Assembly: GCF_900101605.1 (NCBI RefSeq) | Contig: NZ_FMUR01000013.1 | Coordinates: 55,528-119,527 of the forward strand | Source of the DNA: Butyrivibrio hungatei | GTDB taxonomy: Bacteria; Bacillota; Clostridia; Lachnospirales; Lachnospiraceae | Direction: 5' to 3' | DNA length: 64,000 nucleotides | Notes under the pieces: model-generated | What the model saw: only the letters and a program-made list of their open reading frames with translations | What the model was told of the DNA's origin: nothing | Databases searched by the model: none | Program-made: the position numbers and the translations under genes | Shown: positions 16,926 to 26,875 of the stretch, piece after piece | Position numbering within the stretch: the first letter of the stretch is position 1 | Layout of the letters: the number at the start of each line of letters is the position of its first letter

Positions 16926-17873
16926 ATGGCAACATTAAATGAAAGAAAAGTAGCGGTAGTAGGTTGTGGATTTGTCGGATCGGCATCAGCATTTGCACTT
17001 ATGGAAAGCGGCTTGTTTTCTGAGATGGTGCTGATAGATGTGAACAAAGAAAAGGCAGAGGGTGAAGCTCTTGATATAAGTCACGGACTTCCTTTTGCAA
17101 AGCCTGTGCAGATATATGCGGGTGATTATAAAGATGCTGAGGATGCGGCGGTTGTCGTTGTGACTGCAGGTGCGGGTCAGAAGCCGGGCGAAACAAGACT
17201 TGATCTGGTAAAAAAGAATGTCGGAATCTTTAAATCCATCATTCCCGAGATTGCAAAATATAACACGGAAGGAATCCTTCTTATTGTTGCTAATCCTGTA
17301 GACATACTTACATATGCGGCGGCAAAACTCAGTGGATTTCCTGAGAACAGAGTATTCGGTTCAGGTACCGTGCTTGATACCGCAAGGCTTAAATATCTTC
17401 TCGGAGAACATCTTAAGATTGACAGCAGATCTGTTCATGCCTGCATTATAGGCGAACACGGAGACAGCGAGATCGCGGCTTGGAGCAGTGCGAACGTATC
17501 GGGAATCCCGCTCAATGATTTCTGTGAGATGAGAGGTCATTTCGAACATGAGAAATCAATGAAAGAGATCGCCGAGAATGTAAAGAACAGTGCATATAAG
17601 ATCATCGAGAAAAAGGGCGCAACATACTACGGAATTGCAATGAGTGTAAGACGTATATGTGAAGCCATTGTAAGAGATGAAAAGTCAATCCTTCCCGTAT
17701 CAAGTATTCAACACGGCGAGTTCGGAATAGATGATGTTGCACTCAGTATGCCTGCAATTGTAGGAAGGAGCGGTGTTGAGGGTGCAGTGCCGATCAGGTT
17801 AAGTGACGGCGAAAGAGAAGCGCTTAAGGCATCGGCAGATACACTTAAGGTAGTTCTTAAGGGAGTACTATAA
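16926..17873 (+). CDS. ldh: L-lactate dehydrogenase
   Basis: The enzyme reduces pyruvate to L-lactate with NADH, a fermentative sink. The 315-residue product has the NAD-binding GCGFVGSASAF near residue 13 and the NPVD block near residue 124. The substrate-binding region is GTVLDTARLKYLL, with the active His in IIGEHGDSE near residue 179. The length is typical. AGGAGGT lies 5 bases upstream of the ATG. The IS110 element ends close upstream, so the native promoter may be displaced or supplied by the element. No terminator is evident after the stop. Confidence 0.96.
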   Translation: MATLNERKVAVVGCGFVGSASAFALMESGLFSEMVLIDVNKEKAEGEALDISHGLPFAKPVQIYAGDYKDAEDAAVVVVTAGAGQKPGETRLDLVKKNVGIFKSIIPEIAKYNTEGILLIVANPVDILTYAAAKLSGFPENRVFGSGTVLDTARLKYLLGEHLKIDSRSVHACIIGEHGDSEIAAWSSANVSGIPLNDFCEMRGHFEHEKSMKEIAENVKNSAYKIIEKKGATYYGIAMSVRRICEAIVRDEKSILPVSSIQHGEFGIDDVALSMPAIVGRSGVEGAVPIRLSDGEREALKASADTLKVVLKGVL

Positions 17874-17933
17874 TCCATAAACAGGATAAAAATGATACTA
17901 TTTCTCATTAACCCCTAAAACACTTCTGATTCA

Positions 17934-17962
17934 TTGACATGTAAAATGTGCTATAATAAAAT
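17934..17962 (+). promoter_or_regulatory. Promoter in front of the eno / ECF set 1 region
   Basis: TTGACA (17934-17939), 17 bases, then TAAAAT (17957-17962). The predicted start of transcription lies inside operator 2, which begins five bases after the -10. Confidence 0.65.
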
Positions 17963-17967
17963 ATGCG

Positions 17968-17987
17968 GTGTTAGCATCTGCTAACAC
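17968..17987. promoter_or_regulatory. GTTAGC palindromic operator 2 (eno, ECF set 1)
   Basis: GTGTTAGC-ATCT-GCTAACAC is a 20-bp perfect palindrome, the longest copy in the window. It covers the expected transcription start of the promoter just upstream, the classical position for a repressor. Confidence 0.82.
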
Positions 17988-18002
17988 TTGAGTAAATCAT
18001 GT

Positions 18003-18212
18003 GAATTCCTCTTTTGATTAGCCGGACTTATGAATCGGCTACTAGCGTACTGGCAAGATGACAATTAGATAAATTACTTGCGAAATAATCCATGTACTGC
18101 GTTGTCGTCAATCGTCGATGCTCGCATCGACGATGGTCTCCGCCTTGTACATGAATTATTTCACTTCGTAATTGATCAAAAGTCAACGTGCCAGTACGCT
18201 GAAGGGGAATTC
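18003..18212. repeat. Long imperfect inverted repeat B (~210 bp)
   Basis: The arms run from GAATTC (18003) to GAATTC (18207-18212). Matching blocks include AGCGTACTGGCA with TGCCAGTACGCT, and GAAATAATCCATGTAC with GTACATGAATTATTTC. The centre ATCGTCGATG-CTCG-CATCGACGAT is perfect. The left arm carries an extra ~30-base hairpin (TAGCCG...CGGCTA). The element fills the leader between operator 2 and eno and would be transcribed as a very long hairpin. Confidence 0.85.
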
Positions 18213-18221
18213 TGTGTTTAA

Positions 18222-19547
<1,326 letters not shown>

Positions 19548-19575
19548 TTTCTAAATAATAAAATATATCAAATAA

Positions 19576-19620
19576 AGTCTCATGGTGGCAGATGATTCGG
19601 GCTATCATGAGACTATTTAT
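19576..19620 (+). terminator. Weak stem-loop after eno
   Basis: AGTCTCATG (19576-19584) pairs with CATGAGACT (19606-19614) and is followed by ATTTAT rather than a strong T-run. It may end only part of the eno transcripts and let the rest continue into the ECF genes. Confidence 0.55.
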
Positions 19621-19654
19621 GTAAAAAGTTCTGAGAAGTTGGAGGAGTAAGTTT

Positions 19655-20230
19655 ATGAAATTAAAGACAAAAGATATGATCTACGCAGGAGCATTCGCAG
19701 CACTTTATGTTGTTGCGGTTTTGATAGTAATGATGCTGGTTGGAACAATTCCGATCATTTACATCGCGTGTCCTTTATTGCTCGGTATTTTTTGCGGTAC
19801 CATTTATCTTTTGAGCGTTCTTAAAGTAAGAAAATTCGGAGCTGCACTTCTGATGGCTGTATTGTTTGCATGCATAGCAACAGGCTTTGATCCAATCGCA
19901 TTTTCTGTCTGCATTGTAAGCGCACTGATAGCTGAGATATGCATGGCTCTCGGAAAGTACAAGTCAAAGAAAATGTATGTGGTCTCATACGTCTTTTTCA
20001 ACTTTATAACTGCGTCTAACTTTTTCAGAATTCTTGTTGCCAAAGATGCATATATAGCAGGTGTTCGTTCAATGATCGGAGATGACTTTGCAGATGGAAT
20101 GAGCAGGCTCGTAACACCCTGGTGGGCGTGGATCATGATTGTTGGATTTGCGGTTGCCGGAGGAATTATAGGCGGACTTTTCGGATCGAAGATTGTAAAA
20201 AAACACTTTGAAAAAGCAGGAATTGTCTAA
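19655..20230 (+). CDS. ECF transporter S component, Trep_Strep (MptD-like) family, set 1
   Basis: The 191-residue product is a small membrane protein with about six hydrophobic segments. It has the features of the Trep_Strep family of putative ECF substrate-binding subunits: KDMIYAGAFAALYVV at the start, IPIIYIACPLLLGIFCGTIYLL, and the C-terminal GGIIGGLFGSKIVKKHFEKAGIV. S components bind the substrate in the membrane and deliver it through the T and A subunits. The substrate of this family is unproven; the metallophore context suggests a metal complex. AGTTGGAGGAG precedes the ATG. The T gene follows after 11 bases. Confidence 0.85.
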   Translation: MKLKTKDMIYAGAFAALYVVAVLIVMMLVGTIPIIYIACPLLLGIFCGTIYLLSVLKVRKFGAALLMAVLFACIATGFDPIAFSVCIVSALIAEICMALGKYKSKKMYVVSYVFFNFITASNFFRILVAKDAYIAGVRSMIGDDFADGMSRLVTPWWAWIMIVGFAVAGGIIGGLFGSKIVKKHFEKAGIV

Positions 20231-20241
20231 GGGGATAATCA

Positions 20242-20961
20242 ATGTTTACCGGGAACAATACTTCAATAATAAAAGCAGATCCAAGAACAAAACTGTTGAT
20301 ACTTGTTATTTCTATGATCATACCGCTTAAGTGCGTGACGGTATTTCCGTCGCTTGTTTTTGCGGCGCTTCTTTGTGTGATGTTGTTTTTGGAAGGCGAA
20401 AAATATTTATCCGTAATATGTTTTTGTATATCAATTATAATAATGTGTCTGTATGCAGGTGCTGTAAAAGGAGGCTTTGGCTCGGTTCTTAATATGATCT
20501 GCATGTCCGTCATGGTACTTATCAGATTCTTTTGCCCGATAACAATGGCACTTTTGCTGTTCACAAAGACGACCGACATGTCGCACCTAATTTCATCTTT
20601 TCAAAAGATGCATCTTCCGATGGTCTTTGTTATTCCTTTCGTAGTTCTTATCAGATTTATTCCGACCATATTTGATGAGTGGGACGGAATAAAGAAAGCC
20701 ATGCTCTTTAGAGGAATAGAATTTAAGCTAAAGAGCTTTATTACAAAGCCCGCGCAGATAATCGAGTATACCATGGTTCCGCTTCTTTTTTGTTCGGTCG
20801 AACTTATGGATGAACTCGCATCGTCGGCCATGGCAAGAGGACTCGACAGTAACAGGAAAAGAAGCTCATATGTCGAAGCAAGGCTTAGGGTTACCGACTA
20901 CGCGATAATCCTGATCTTTGCAGGCTTCCTGGCATATATGTTTTTCATTTACCAGCAATGA
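20242..20961 (+). CDS. ECF transporter T component (EcfT), set 1
   Basis: The 239-residue membrane protein has a hydrophobic N-terminal half. It also has the cytoplasmic coupling region of EcfT: MARGLD near residue 200 is the A-R-G motif that contacts the ATPases, and ADPRTKLLILVISM at the N-terminus is typical. It links the S component to the ATPase pair. Its start lies 11 bases after the S gene and its stop 13 bases before the ATPase start, so the three are one operon. Confidence 0.88.
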   Translation: MFTGNNTSIIKADPRTKLLILVISMIIPLKCVTVFPSLVFAALLCVMLFLEGEKYLSVICFCISIIIMCLYAGAVKGGFGSVLNMICMSVMVLIRFFCPITMALLLFTKTTDMSHLISSFQKMHLPMVFVIPFVVLIRFIPTIFDEWDGIKKAMLFRGIEFKLKSFITKPAQIIEYTMVPLLFCSVELMDELASSAMARGLDSNRKRSSYVEARLRVTDYAIILIFAGFLAYMFFIYQQ

Positions 20962-20974
20962 GTAAGAGGTGAAA

Positions 20975-23900
20975 ATGATTAAGATAGAAGACGTTTCATT
21001 TAGATACGCCGGCGAAAGTAAAGGCGGAAATGGAATCAAAAATATAAATCTTACGATTAAAAAAGGCGAATTCGTAGTTCTATGCGGAAAGAGCGGATGC
21101 GGTAAGACAACGCTTACGAGAGTGATAAACGGACTGATACCGCATTTTTATGAGGGCGAGATGGAAGGATGCGCATATATAGATGGTGCAAATGTGACCG
21201 GGCAGCCACTTTCCGATATCTCCACGCTTGTCGGTTCAGTTTTTCAAAATCCGAAGAGCCAGTTTTTTCATGTAGATACAACAGGAGAGCTCTTGTTTGG
21301 ATGTGAGAATCACAATATGTCAAAAGAGCTGATGGAAGAGCGTCTCAATGAAACTGCGGATGTTCTTAAGATAAGACCGCTTCTTAACAGAAATATCTTT
21401 GAACTGTCGGGCGGAGAAAAACAGCAGATAGCCTGTGGCTCTGTATATGCTTCGGATCCCGAGGTATTTGTCATGGATGAACCTACATCCAACCTCGACA
21501 GAAAAGCGATTAACAGGCTTCATCAGATACTTTCCAAACTAAAGTCCGAAGGAAAGACAATTGTGGTGTCCGAACATCGTTTGTATTTCTTAACGGATCT
21601 TGCGGACAGATTTATCTATATAAACGAAGGAAGAGTAGAAGGTGAATTCACGGCAGATGAATTTAAAAAGCTGTCAAATAGAGCGCTGTCCGAAATGGGA
21701 CTTAGAACAACAGATCTTTCTACCGTTACGGGTAGACCGCTTGAGGTGAAGGCTTCAAAGCCTGTAATAACGATAAGCGATCTTTCGTGTCAGAGAGATA
21801 ATTCCAACATCCTCGATGTGGATGATCTTAAGCTTCCGTCTAAAAGTGTTGTGGCTTTCATAGGAGACAACGGAACAGGAAAAAGTACACTTGCTGAGGC
21901 GCTCTGCGGAGTTCTCGGTTCAATGGGTACTGTGAGTATAGATGGCAGGGTTTTGGATGACAAGCAAAGAGCGAAGTCCTGTTTCATGGTCATGCAGGAT
22001 GTAAACAGACAGCTCTTTTGCGAATCTGTAATGGAAGAACTTAAGCTTAACAGTGATGTCAGCGATGAGCGTGCACTTTCCGTTCTTAAAAAACTTGGAA
22101 TAGACGCCCTTAAGGACAGGCATCCTTCTTCACTGTCGGGAGGACAAAAGCAAAGAGTTGCAATAGCTTCTGCACTCTGTTCCGGCAAGAAGATTATATT
22201 TTATGATGAACCCACAAGTGGTCTTGATTATGTAGGAATGGAGAGCTTTTCGAAGCTTGTAAGAGATACGGAGTCCGATGTTGAAACATCGATAATAATC
22301 ACTCATGATCTTGAGCTTATTTTAAACTGTTGTACTCATGTGGTTCACATGGAACAAGGAAGACTCGTGTCGGTTTATCCTTTGGACGAAGCAGGTATCA
22401 ATAAAGTCAGATACTACTTCACGACAGAAAGTGAAGAGGCTCATACAAGCAAAAGAGAATCAGGCTCTGCGATGAGCAGGATCATAAACAGAATGGGAGC
22501 ATATAAAAAACATTTTTACGGCGCCATAGTCTGCATGATACTTGGTGTTGCGGCAGGTATAGTTCCTTATGCGATGCTTTATAAGATAACGGATAAATTT
22601 CTGTCAAAAGACATTTTTACCTTTAAGGACGTCTGCATTCCTATAATCGTTATCTTTTTGGGGAATGTCCTTAATATGCTCCTCTATACCCAAGGCCTGT
22701 CATTGTCACATATAGCGGCATTTAATACGCTCAAGGCAATAAGGATAAAGCTAAAGGATAAACTAAATAAACAGTCTCTCGGAACAATAAGACAGATCGG
22801 CACAGGCGCTCTTAAAAAGGTATTTACCGATGACATTGAAGAAATAGAGGTAATTCTTGCACATGCAATTCCTGAAGGAATATCCAATCTTTTGGTTTCT
22901 CTTGGAATCATTGTTTTCATGTTCAGAGTAAACTTCCAGCTTGCTCTTGTGGCATTTATCGTAGTGCCGTTGGGACTTCTTTGCATGAAGCGGATGTATG
23001 ATGACGGCGTTGAGAGAATGGGCGGATATTTTGCCGCTGCAAAGCGAATGAACAATTCCATTGTCGAGTACATCAACGGAATGGAAGTTATCAAGGTATT
23101 TAATTACCAGAGTGAATCTTACAAGAGCTATGAATCGAGCGTACTTAATTATCGGAACTTAAGCCTTACCTGGTATAAAGTATGTTGGCCATGGATTGCG
23201 CTATACATGAGCCTTCTTCCCAATATGCTCTTGTTCGCGCTTCCCGCAGGAACAATCATGGTAATGTCAGGCGGCGCGACGCTTAACGATTTTATTCTTA
23301 TCATTTGTCTGTCACTTGCAATCGGACCGAATCTCTTAAGAGCTCTTTCTTTTGCATCATATGTGACTCAGATTAATTACAAGATCCAGGCGCTTGAAAG
23401 AGTGCTTGACAGAACGGAATTGTGTGAAGGCTGCGAGAGTTTTTCGGGAGATGAAAAGCTTGATATTGAGCTTAAGAATGTACATTTTTCATACAAGGAC
23501 AACGAGGTTCTTAAGGATATTAGTTTTGTTGCAAAAGCGGGAGAAATGACAGCGGTTGTCGGAGAGTCAGGAAGCGGAAAGTCGACTATAGCAAGACTTC
23601 TTGCGCATCAGTATGATACCGACGGCGGAAGTATAACCTTTGGCGGGAAAAAGATTACCAATCTAAGCTTATCGGAACTTAATTCCAAGATATCTTTTGT
23701 GTCGCAGGATGTATTTCTTTTTAACAGAAGTATTATGGAAAACATAAGAATCGGAAATCCCGAAGCCACGGATGAGATGGTCTTTGAAGCTGCGGGGAAA
23801 GCTGCGTGCGATGAGTTCATAAAAAAGCTTCCCGAAGGATATAATTCCAAAGCAGGTGATGCAGGAAAAAGGCTCTCAGGAGGTGAGAGGCAGAGAATAG

Positions 23901-24229
23901 CGCTTGCCAGAGCAATCCTTAAAGATGCACCGATCGTAATACTTGATGAGGCAACTTCTTCTGTTGATATTGAAAACGAAGATAAGATCAACAAGGCGAT
24001 AGATGAGATCATAAAAGGAAAAACAGTCATCGTCATAGCACATAAACTTAGTGCGATGAGAAATGTCGATAAATTCGTGCTTATCAAAAACGGAAAAGTT
24101 GTAGCCGAGGGCAATAAAGCCGAGATCATGAAGAATGAGTACTTCAAACAACTCTATAAACTTTCCAAGGACGCGGAAGATTGGATGGTCAATAACTCGG
24201 GAGAAGTTAAGGAGGAAGAAGCAATATGA
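20975..24229 (+). CDS. Fusion of ECF double ATPase with an ABC-exporter-type half transporter
   Basis: The 1084-residue protein joins two complete functions. Residues 1 to about 485 hold two ECF ATPase domains (Walker A GKSGCGKTT near 36 and GDNGTGKST near 290, signatures LSGGEKQQ and LSGGQKQR). Residues from about 500 are an ABC half transporter with six membrane segments and a third ATPase domain (GESGSGKST near 864, LSGGERQRIALARA near 967, LDEATSS). In sets 2 and 3 the ECF double ATPase is a separate gene, and the partner exporter at 27596 is separate too. An internal Met at 22472 (MSRIINRMG) marks the likely old exporter start. The start ATG at 20975 has GAGG five bases upstream; the stop overlaps the next gene by ATGA. 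The fusion may couple an ECF importer to its exporter-fold partner, or be cleaved or internally initiated. Confidence 0.9.
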   Translation: MIKIEDVSFRYAGESKGGNGIKNINLTIKKGEFVVLCGKSGCGKTTLTRVINGLIPHFYEGEMEGCAYIDGANVTGQPLSDISTLVGSVFQNPKSQFFHVDTTGELLFGCENHNMSKELMEERLNETADVLKIRPLLNRNIFELSGGEKQQIACGSVYASDPEVFVMDEPTSNLDRKAINRLHQILSKLKSEGKTIVVSEHRLYFLTDLADRFIYINEGRVEGEFTADEFKKLSNRALSEMGLRTTDLSTVTGRPLEVKASKPVITISDLSCQRDNSNILDVDDLKLPSKSVVAFIGDNGTGKSTLAEALCGVLGSMGTVSIDGRVLDDKQRAKSCFMVMQDVNRQLFCESVMEELKLNSDVSDERALSVLKKLGIDALKDRHPSSLSGGQKQRVAIASALCSGKKIIFYDEPTSGLDYVGMESFSKLVRDTESDVETSIIITHDLELILNCCTHVVHMEQGRLVSVYPLDEAGINKVRYYFTTESEEAHTSKRESGSAMSRIINRMGAYKKHFYGAIVCMILGVAAGIVPYAMLYKITDKFLSKDIFTFKDVCIPIIVIFLGNVLNMLLYTQGLSLSHIAAFNTLKAIRIKLKDKLNKQSLGTIRQIGTGALKKVFTDDIEEIEVILAHAIPEGISNLLVSLGIIVFMFRVNFQLALVAFIVVPLGLLCMKRMYDDGVERMGGYFAAAKRMNNSIVEYINGMEVIKVFNYQSESYKSYESSVLNYRNLSLTWYKVCWPWIALYMSLLPNMLLFALPAGTIMVMSGGATLNDFILIICLSLAIGPNLLRALSFASYVTQINYKIQALERVLDRTELCEGCESFSGDEKLDIELKNVHFSYKDNEVLKDISFVAKAGEMTAVVGESGSGKSTIARLLAHQYDTDGGSITFGGKKITNLSLSELNSKISFVSQDVFLFNRSIMENIRIGNPEATDEMVFEAAGKAACDEFIKKLPEGYNSKAGDAGKRLSGGERQRIALARAILKDAPIVILDEATSSVDIENEDKINKAIDEIIKGKTVIVIAHKLSAMRNVDKFVLIKNGKVVAEGNKAEIMKNEYFKQLYKLSKDAEDWMVNNSGEVKEEEAI

Positions 24230-25881
24230 TAAAGCAGATAAGAAGAATCATACGCCTTGCGGGAAAATATAAGACAAGGATAAGGCTTGCATATCTTTTT
24301 TCCTTACTTCGCGCAATATGTACATACGGCCCATATTCACTCTCGGTATACATAATAAAGCTTTTGTATGAAAACAAGATGACTATGGAAAAAGTCGGAA
24401 TGTTGATCGCTGTTATGGCAGCGTTGTTTGTCGGACAAGTTTTCTTTTCGTACATGTCGGACAGACTTCAGTCTACTGCCGGATATTTGCTTTTTTCCGA
24501 CCTTAGGATAAGCTTGGGAGAAAAGCTCCGTCACATGCCAATGGGATTTTTTACCGACGGAAATATCGGAAAGATCAGTACCGTTCTTGCGGTGGACATG
24601 GGCTTTATCGAGACAAATTGCATGAACACGATTTCCTCGTTTGTTGGTGATATCTGTTCTGAAATTTTGGTCATATCGTTTATGACTTTTCTTCATCCTT
24701 TACTTGGGGCGTTTACTCTTTTAATGAGTCTTGTGATCGTGCTTATAGGTAATATTTCCATGAGACATGAGCAAGCGGAGGCAGACGGAAAACAGGAACT
24801 TAACGAGGAGCTATCAAGTCACGTTCTTGAATACATTGAAGGAATGGGCGTAATAAAGTCCTACAACATGGTTGATCGTGAATCTACCGATATCGAGAAT
24901 GCATTTGAGAAGATGAAGGATGAATGCATAGCATTTGAAAAAAAGGTCACTCCGAGCCTTAGGATCATGGAGTTTGCAAACGCTGTCGGAGTTCTTTTGC
25001 TTATTTCTTTGTGTATAAGACTGTTTGGTATCGGCGAGATAGAAAGATTCAGAGCGCTTGCCGTTTGCATGTTTTCTTTCGGTGTTTTCAGACCGATCAA
25101 GGAAGTGTATCTTCAGGTTACAAGGTTTGCTGTTATGAACAGCAGCCTTAACCGAATGGAAGAGATTTTTGATCTTGAAGTTTTGGATGAAAAAGATATT
25201 GCGACAATCCCCAAAAAAGCTCCCGTTGGTGTTCCGGAGATTGAATTTAGAGAAGTATCTTTTGCCTATGAAAAAGAGAGCGTGCTGGAAAACGTTTCCT
25301 TCAAGGTAGAAAAGAATACCATGGCTGCACTTGTCGGACCTTCGGGTGGCGGAAAAAGTACCGTTGCGAGCCTTCTTACAAGATTTTGGGATGTAAACGG
25401 CGGAAAGATAATGATACGAGGTGTCGATATAAGGGATGTGCCTCTGGAAAATCTTATGGATAACATAAGCGTGGTGTTCCAAAAGGTTTATCTTTTCAAG
25501 GATTCCATCTATAACAACATAAGAATGGGAAGACCCGACGCCACCCGCGAGGAAATCATCGAGTGCGCAAGGAAAGCAAGATGCATGGATTTCATAGATA
25601 AGCTTCCCTACGGGATTGATACGGTAATCGGTGAAGGCGGCGCGAGTCTATCCGGCGGCGAGGCACAGAGAATTTCTATCGCCCGTTGTATCCTAAAGGA
25701 TTCACCTATAGTAATCCTCGATGAGGCGACAGCCAGCGTCGATGCCGACAACGAAGCGTATATCCAAGAGGCAATCGATGAGCTCTGCCTTGGAAAGACA
25801 CTCCTTGTAATCGCACACAGACTCAACACAATAAAAAATGCCGATGCCGTATTCAAAGTGGAGAATAAGACAGTGGCATAA
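24226..25881 (+). CDS. ABC-exporter-type half transporter, pair 1, second subunit
   Basis: The 551-residue protein has an N-terminal membrane domain with six segments and a C-terminal ATPase: Walker A GPSGGGKST, signature LSGGEAQRISIARC, LDEATASVD and IAHRL switch His. It overlaps the fusion gene by four bases and should pair with the exporter half of the fusion. Together they resemble YbtPQ/IrtAB, exporter-fold transporters that import siderophores, and related heterodimeric transporters in the equibactin locus. The C-terminus stops at KVENKTVA, about 30 residues earlier than the paralog at 29359. The direction of transport is not evident from sequence. Confidence 0.9.
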   Translation: MIKQIRRIIRLAGKYKTRIRLAYLFSLLRAICTYGPYSLSVYIIKLLYENKMTMEKVGMLIAVMAALFVGQVFFSYMSDRLQSTAGYLLFSDLRISLGEKLRHMPMGFFTDGNIGKISTVLAVDMGFIETNCMNTISSFVGDICSEILVISFMTFLHPLLGAFTLLMSLVIVLIGNISMRHEQAEADGKQELNEELSSHVLEYIEGMGVIKSYNMVDRESTDIENAFEKMKDECIAFEKKVTPSLRIMEFANAVGVLLLISLCIRLFGIGEIERFRALAVCMFSFGVFRPIKEVYLQVTRFAVMNSSLNRMEEIFDLEVLDEKDIATIPKKAPVGVPEIEFREVSFAYEKESVLENVSFKVEKNTMAALVGPSGGGKSTVASLLTRFWDVNGGKIMIRGVDIRDVPLENLMDNISVVFQKVYLFKDSIYNNIRMGRPDATREEIIECARKARCMDFIDKLPYGIDTVIGEGGASLSGGEAQRISIARCILKDSPIVILDEATASVDADNEAYIQEAIDELCLGKTLLVIAHRLNTIKNADAVFKVENKTVA

Positions 25882-25890
25882 AGATTTAGA

Positions 25891-25966
25891 AGACGTGAAG
25901 CATATCTATCGCTCACGTCTTTCTCTATATAGAGAGAAACGCCGAGCTTTGAAAAGCTCGTTTTTT
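25891..25966 (+). terminator. Tandem terminator hairpins
   Basis: AGACGTGA/TCACGTCT (25891-25898 and 25913-25920) is followed by a TTCTCTATATAGAGAGAA palindrome. Then CGAGCTTT-GA-AAAGCTCG with six T (25943-25966) forms a classical terminator. They end the ECF set 1 operon. Confidence 0.88.
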
Positions 25967-25991
25967 GTATTTGCTGCCCTTTTCATAGACA

Positions 25992-26184
25992 GCCCGGCCG
26001 CAAAGGTATATATTCGGAAATGCGTTGTATTCGTACGAGGCGATGTTTTTCAAGATTCATAAATGAAGCGAGCTCGACTGCTTCGAACAACGCTGAGAGG
26101 AGAGCTCGCTTCATTTATGAATCTTAGAAAAACACAACGAAGACGTACACAACGCATTTCCGAATATATACCTTGCGGCCGGGC
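25992..26184. repeat. Long near-perfect inverted repeat C (~193 bp)
   Basis: Arms of about 84 bases (25992-26075 and 26102-26184) begin and end with GCCCGGCCGC / GCGGCCGGGC. They include TATATTCGGAAATGCGTTG and AAGATTCATAAATGAAGC with few mismatches. A ~26-base loop lies between. The region has no gene. It is the best-preserved of three such elements, fills the gap between two convergent units and would form an extremely stable hairpin. Confidence 0.9.
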
Positions 26185-26211
26185 GTAAGGAAAGGCAGCT
26201 ACACAAATTGC

Positions 26212-26643
26212 TTATGCCTGCGCAAGCTGTCTTCCGAGGTCTTCAAGGGCTGAAATGGTATCTGCATCGGGTGCTCCGTTAGCCATTACTCCTTCGCCGC
26301 CAACGATAGTTGCGCCTGCAGATGTAAGTCTGTCCTGCCAGTCACGCATCCATTGGCCGTCTCCCCAGCCGTATGAACCAAAGAGCGCAATCTTCTTGCC
26401 GCTTGCAAAACCTTCATAATCAGCCATGAAAGGCTCAACTGTTGTCTCTTCGAGAACTTCTGCTCCCATAGCGGGGCAACCGAATGCGATAACAGTATCT
26501 TTTGCTGCATCAGCTGCGCTGATAGCGTCAAATGTTGTTACCTCAGCTTCGCCGCCTGCACTTGTGATTCCGTTTGCCACTGCATCGGCCATTGCCTGAG
26601 TATTTCCTGTTCCACTCCAAAAAACTACTTTAACTTTACTCAT
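26212..26643 (-). CDS. Flavodoxin
   Basis: The 143-residue product is a short-chain flavodoxin. WSGTGNTQAMA near residue 9 binds the FMN phosphate, and the GCPAMGAE and FGSYGWGDGQWM loops flank the isoalloxazine ring. Flavodoxins replace ferredoxin as low-potential electron carriers, above all under iron limitation. The ATG at 26643 lies 11 bases after AAAGGA; an ATG at 26655 touches the ribosome binding site and is less likely. Operator 3 lies about 55 bases upstream. It is divergent from the DUF3793 gene, with two operators in the shared intergenic region. This is the strongest hint that the palindrome answers to iron. Confidence 0.95.
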   Translation of the reverse strand: MSKVKVVFWSGTGNTQAMADAVANGITSAGGEAEVTTFDAISAADAAKDTVIAFGCPAMGAEVLEETTVEPFMADYEGFASGKKIALFGSYGWGDGQWMRDWQDRLTSAGATIVGGEGVMANGAPDADTISALEDLGRQLAQA

Positions 26644-26696
26644 AAAAATGATCATCCTTTCTGAGCAATTTCGCGAGTCATGCTCTTGAAAAATAC

Positions 26697-26712
26697 GTTA
26701 GCAAATGCTAAC
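26697..26712. promoter_or_regulatory. GTTAGC palindromic operator 3 (flavodoxin)
   Basis: GTTAGC-AAAT-GCTAAC is a perfect 16-bp palindrome in the leader of the minus-strand flavodoxin gene. A matching promoter on that strand is not clear-cut (TATTTA just upstream is a possible -10). Confidence 0.8.
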
Positions 26713-26809
26713 ATAAATATCAATAAAAAAACATGATAATATTTTTCAATATTTTACTGATTGAGAAAGTGCCATAAACATGCAGGAAAAGAGAGTATTC
26801 TGCATATGC

Positions 26810-26825
26810 GTTAGGTGCAGCTAAC
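26810..26825. promoter_or_regulatory. GTTAGC-type operator 4 (DUF3793 gene)
   Basis: GTTAGG-TGCA-GCTAAC has one mismatch between the arms. It lies 51 bases before the DUF3793 start codon and is the weaker member of the divergent pair. Confidence 0.65.
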
Positions 26826-26875
26826 ACAACGTATGATGCCAATTATCAAATTAGAAAAAATGATTTGGAGGAGTA

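Noticed and set aside
17952..17957. TATAAT as -10 partner of TTGACA at 17934
   Set aside because: The spacing is only 12 bases; TAAAAT at 17957-17962 with 17-base spacing fits better.
24814..25482. Long minus-strand open frame (222 codons) opposite the exporter gene
   Set aside because: The composition is that of an antisense shadow, without a start context or family similarity, while the plus strand encodes an intact ABC protein.
25838..26062. Frameshifted C-terminus of the exporter at 24226
   Set aside because: The +1 frame after the stop shows no similarity to the missing ~30 residues of the paralog, so the shorter C-terminus seems real.
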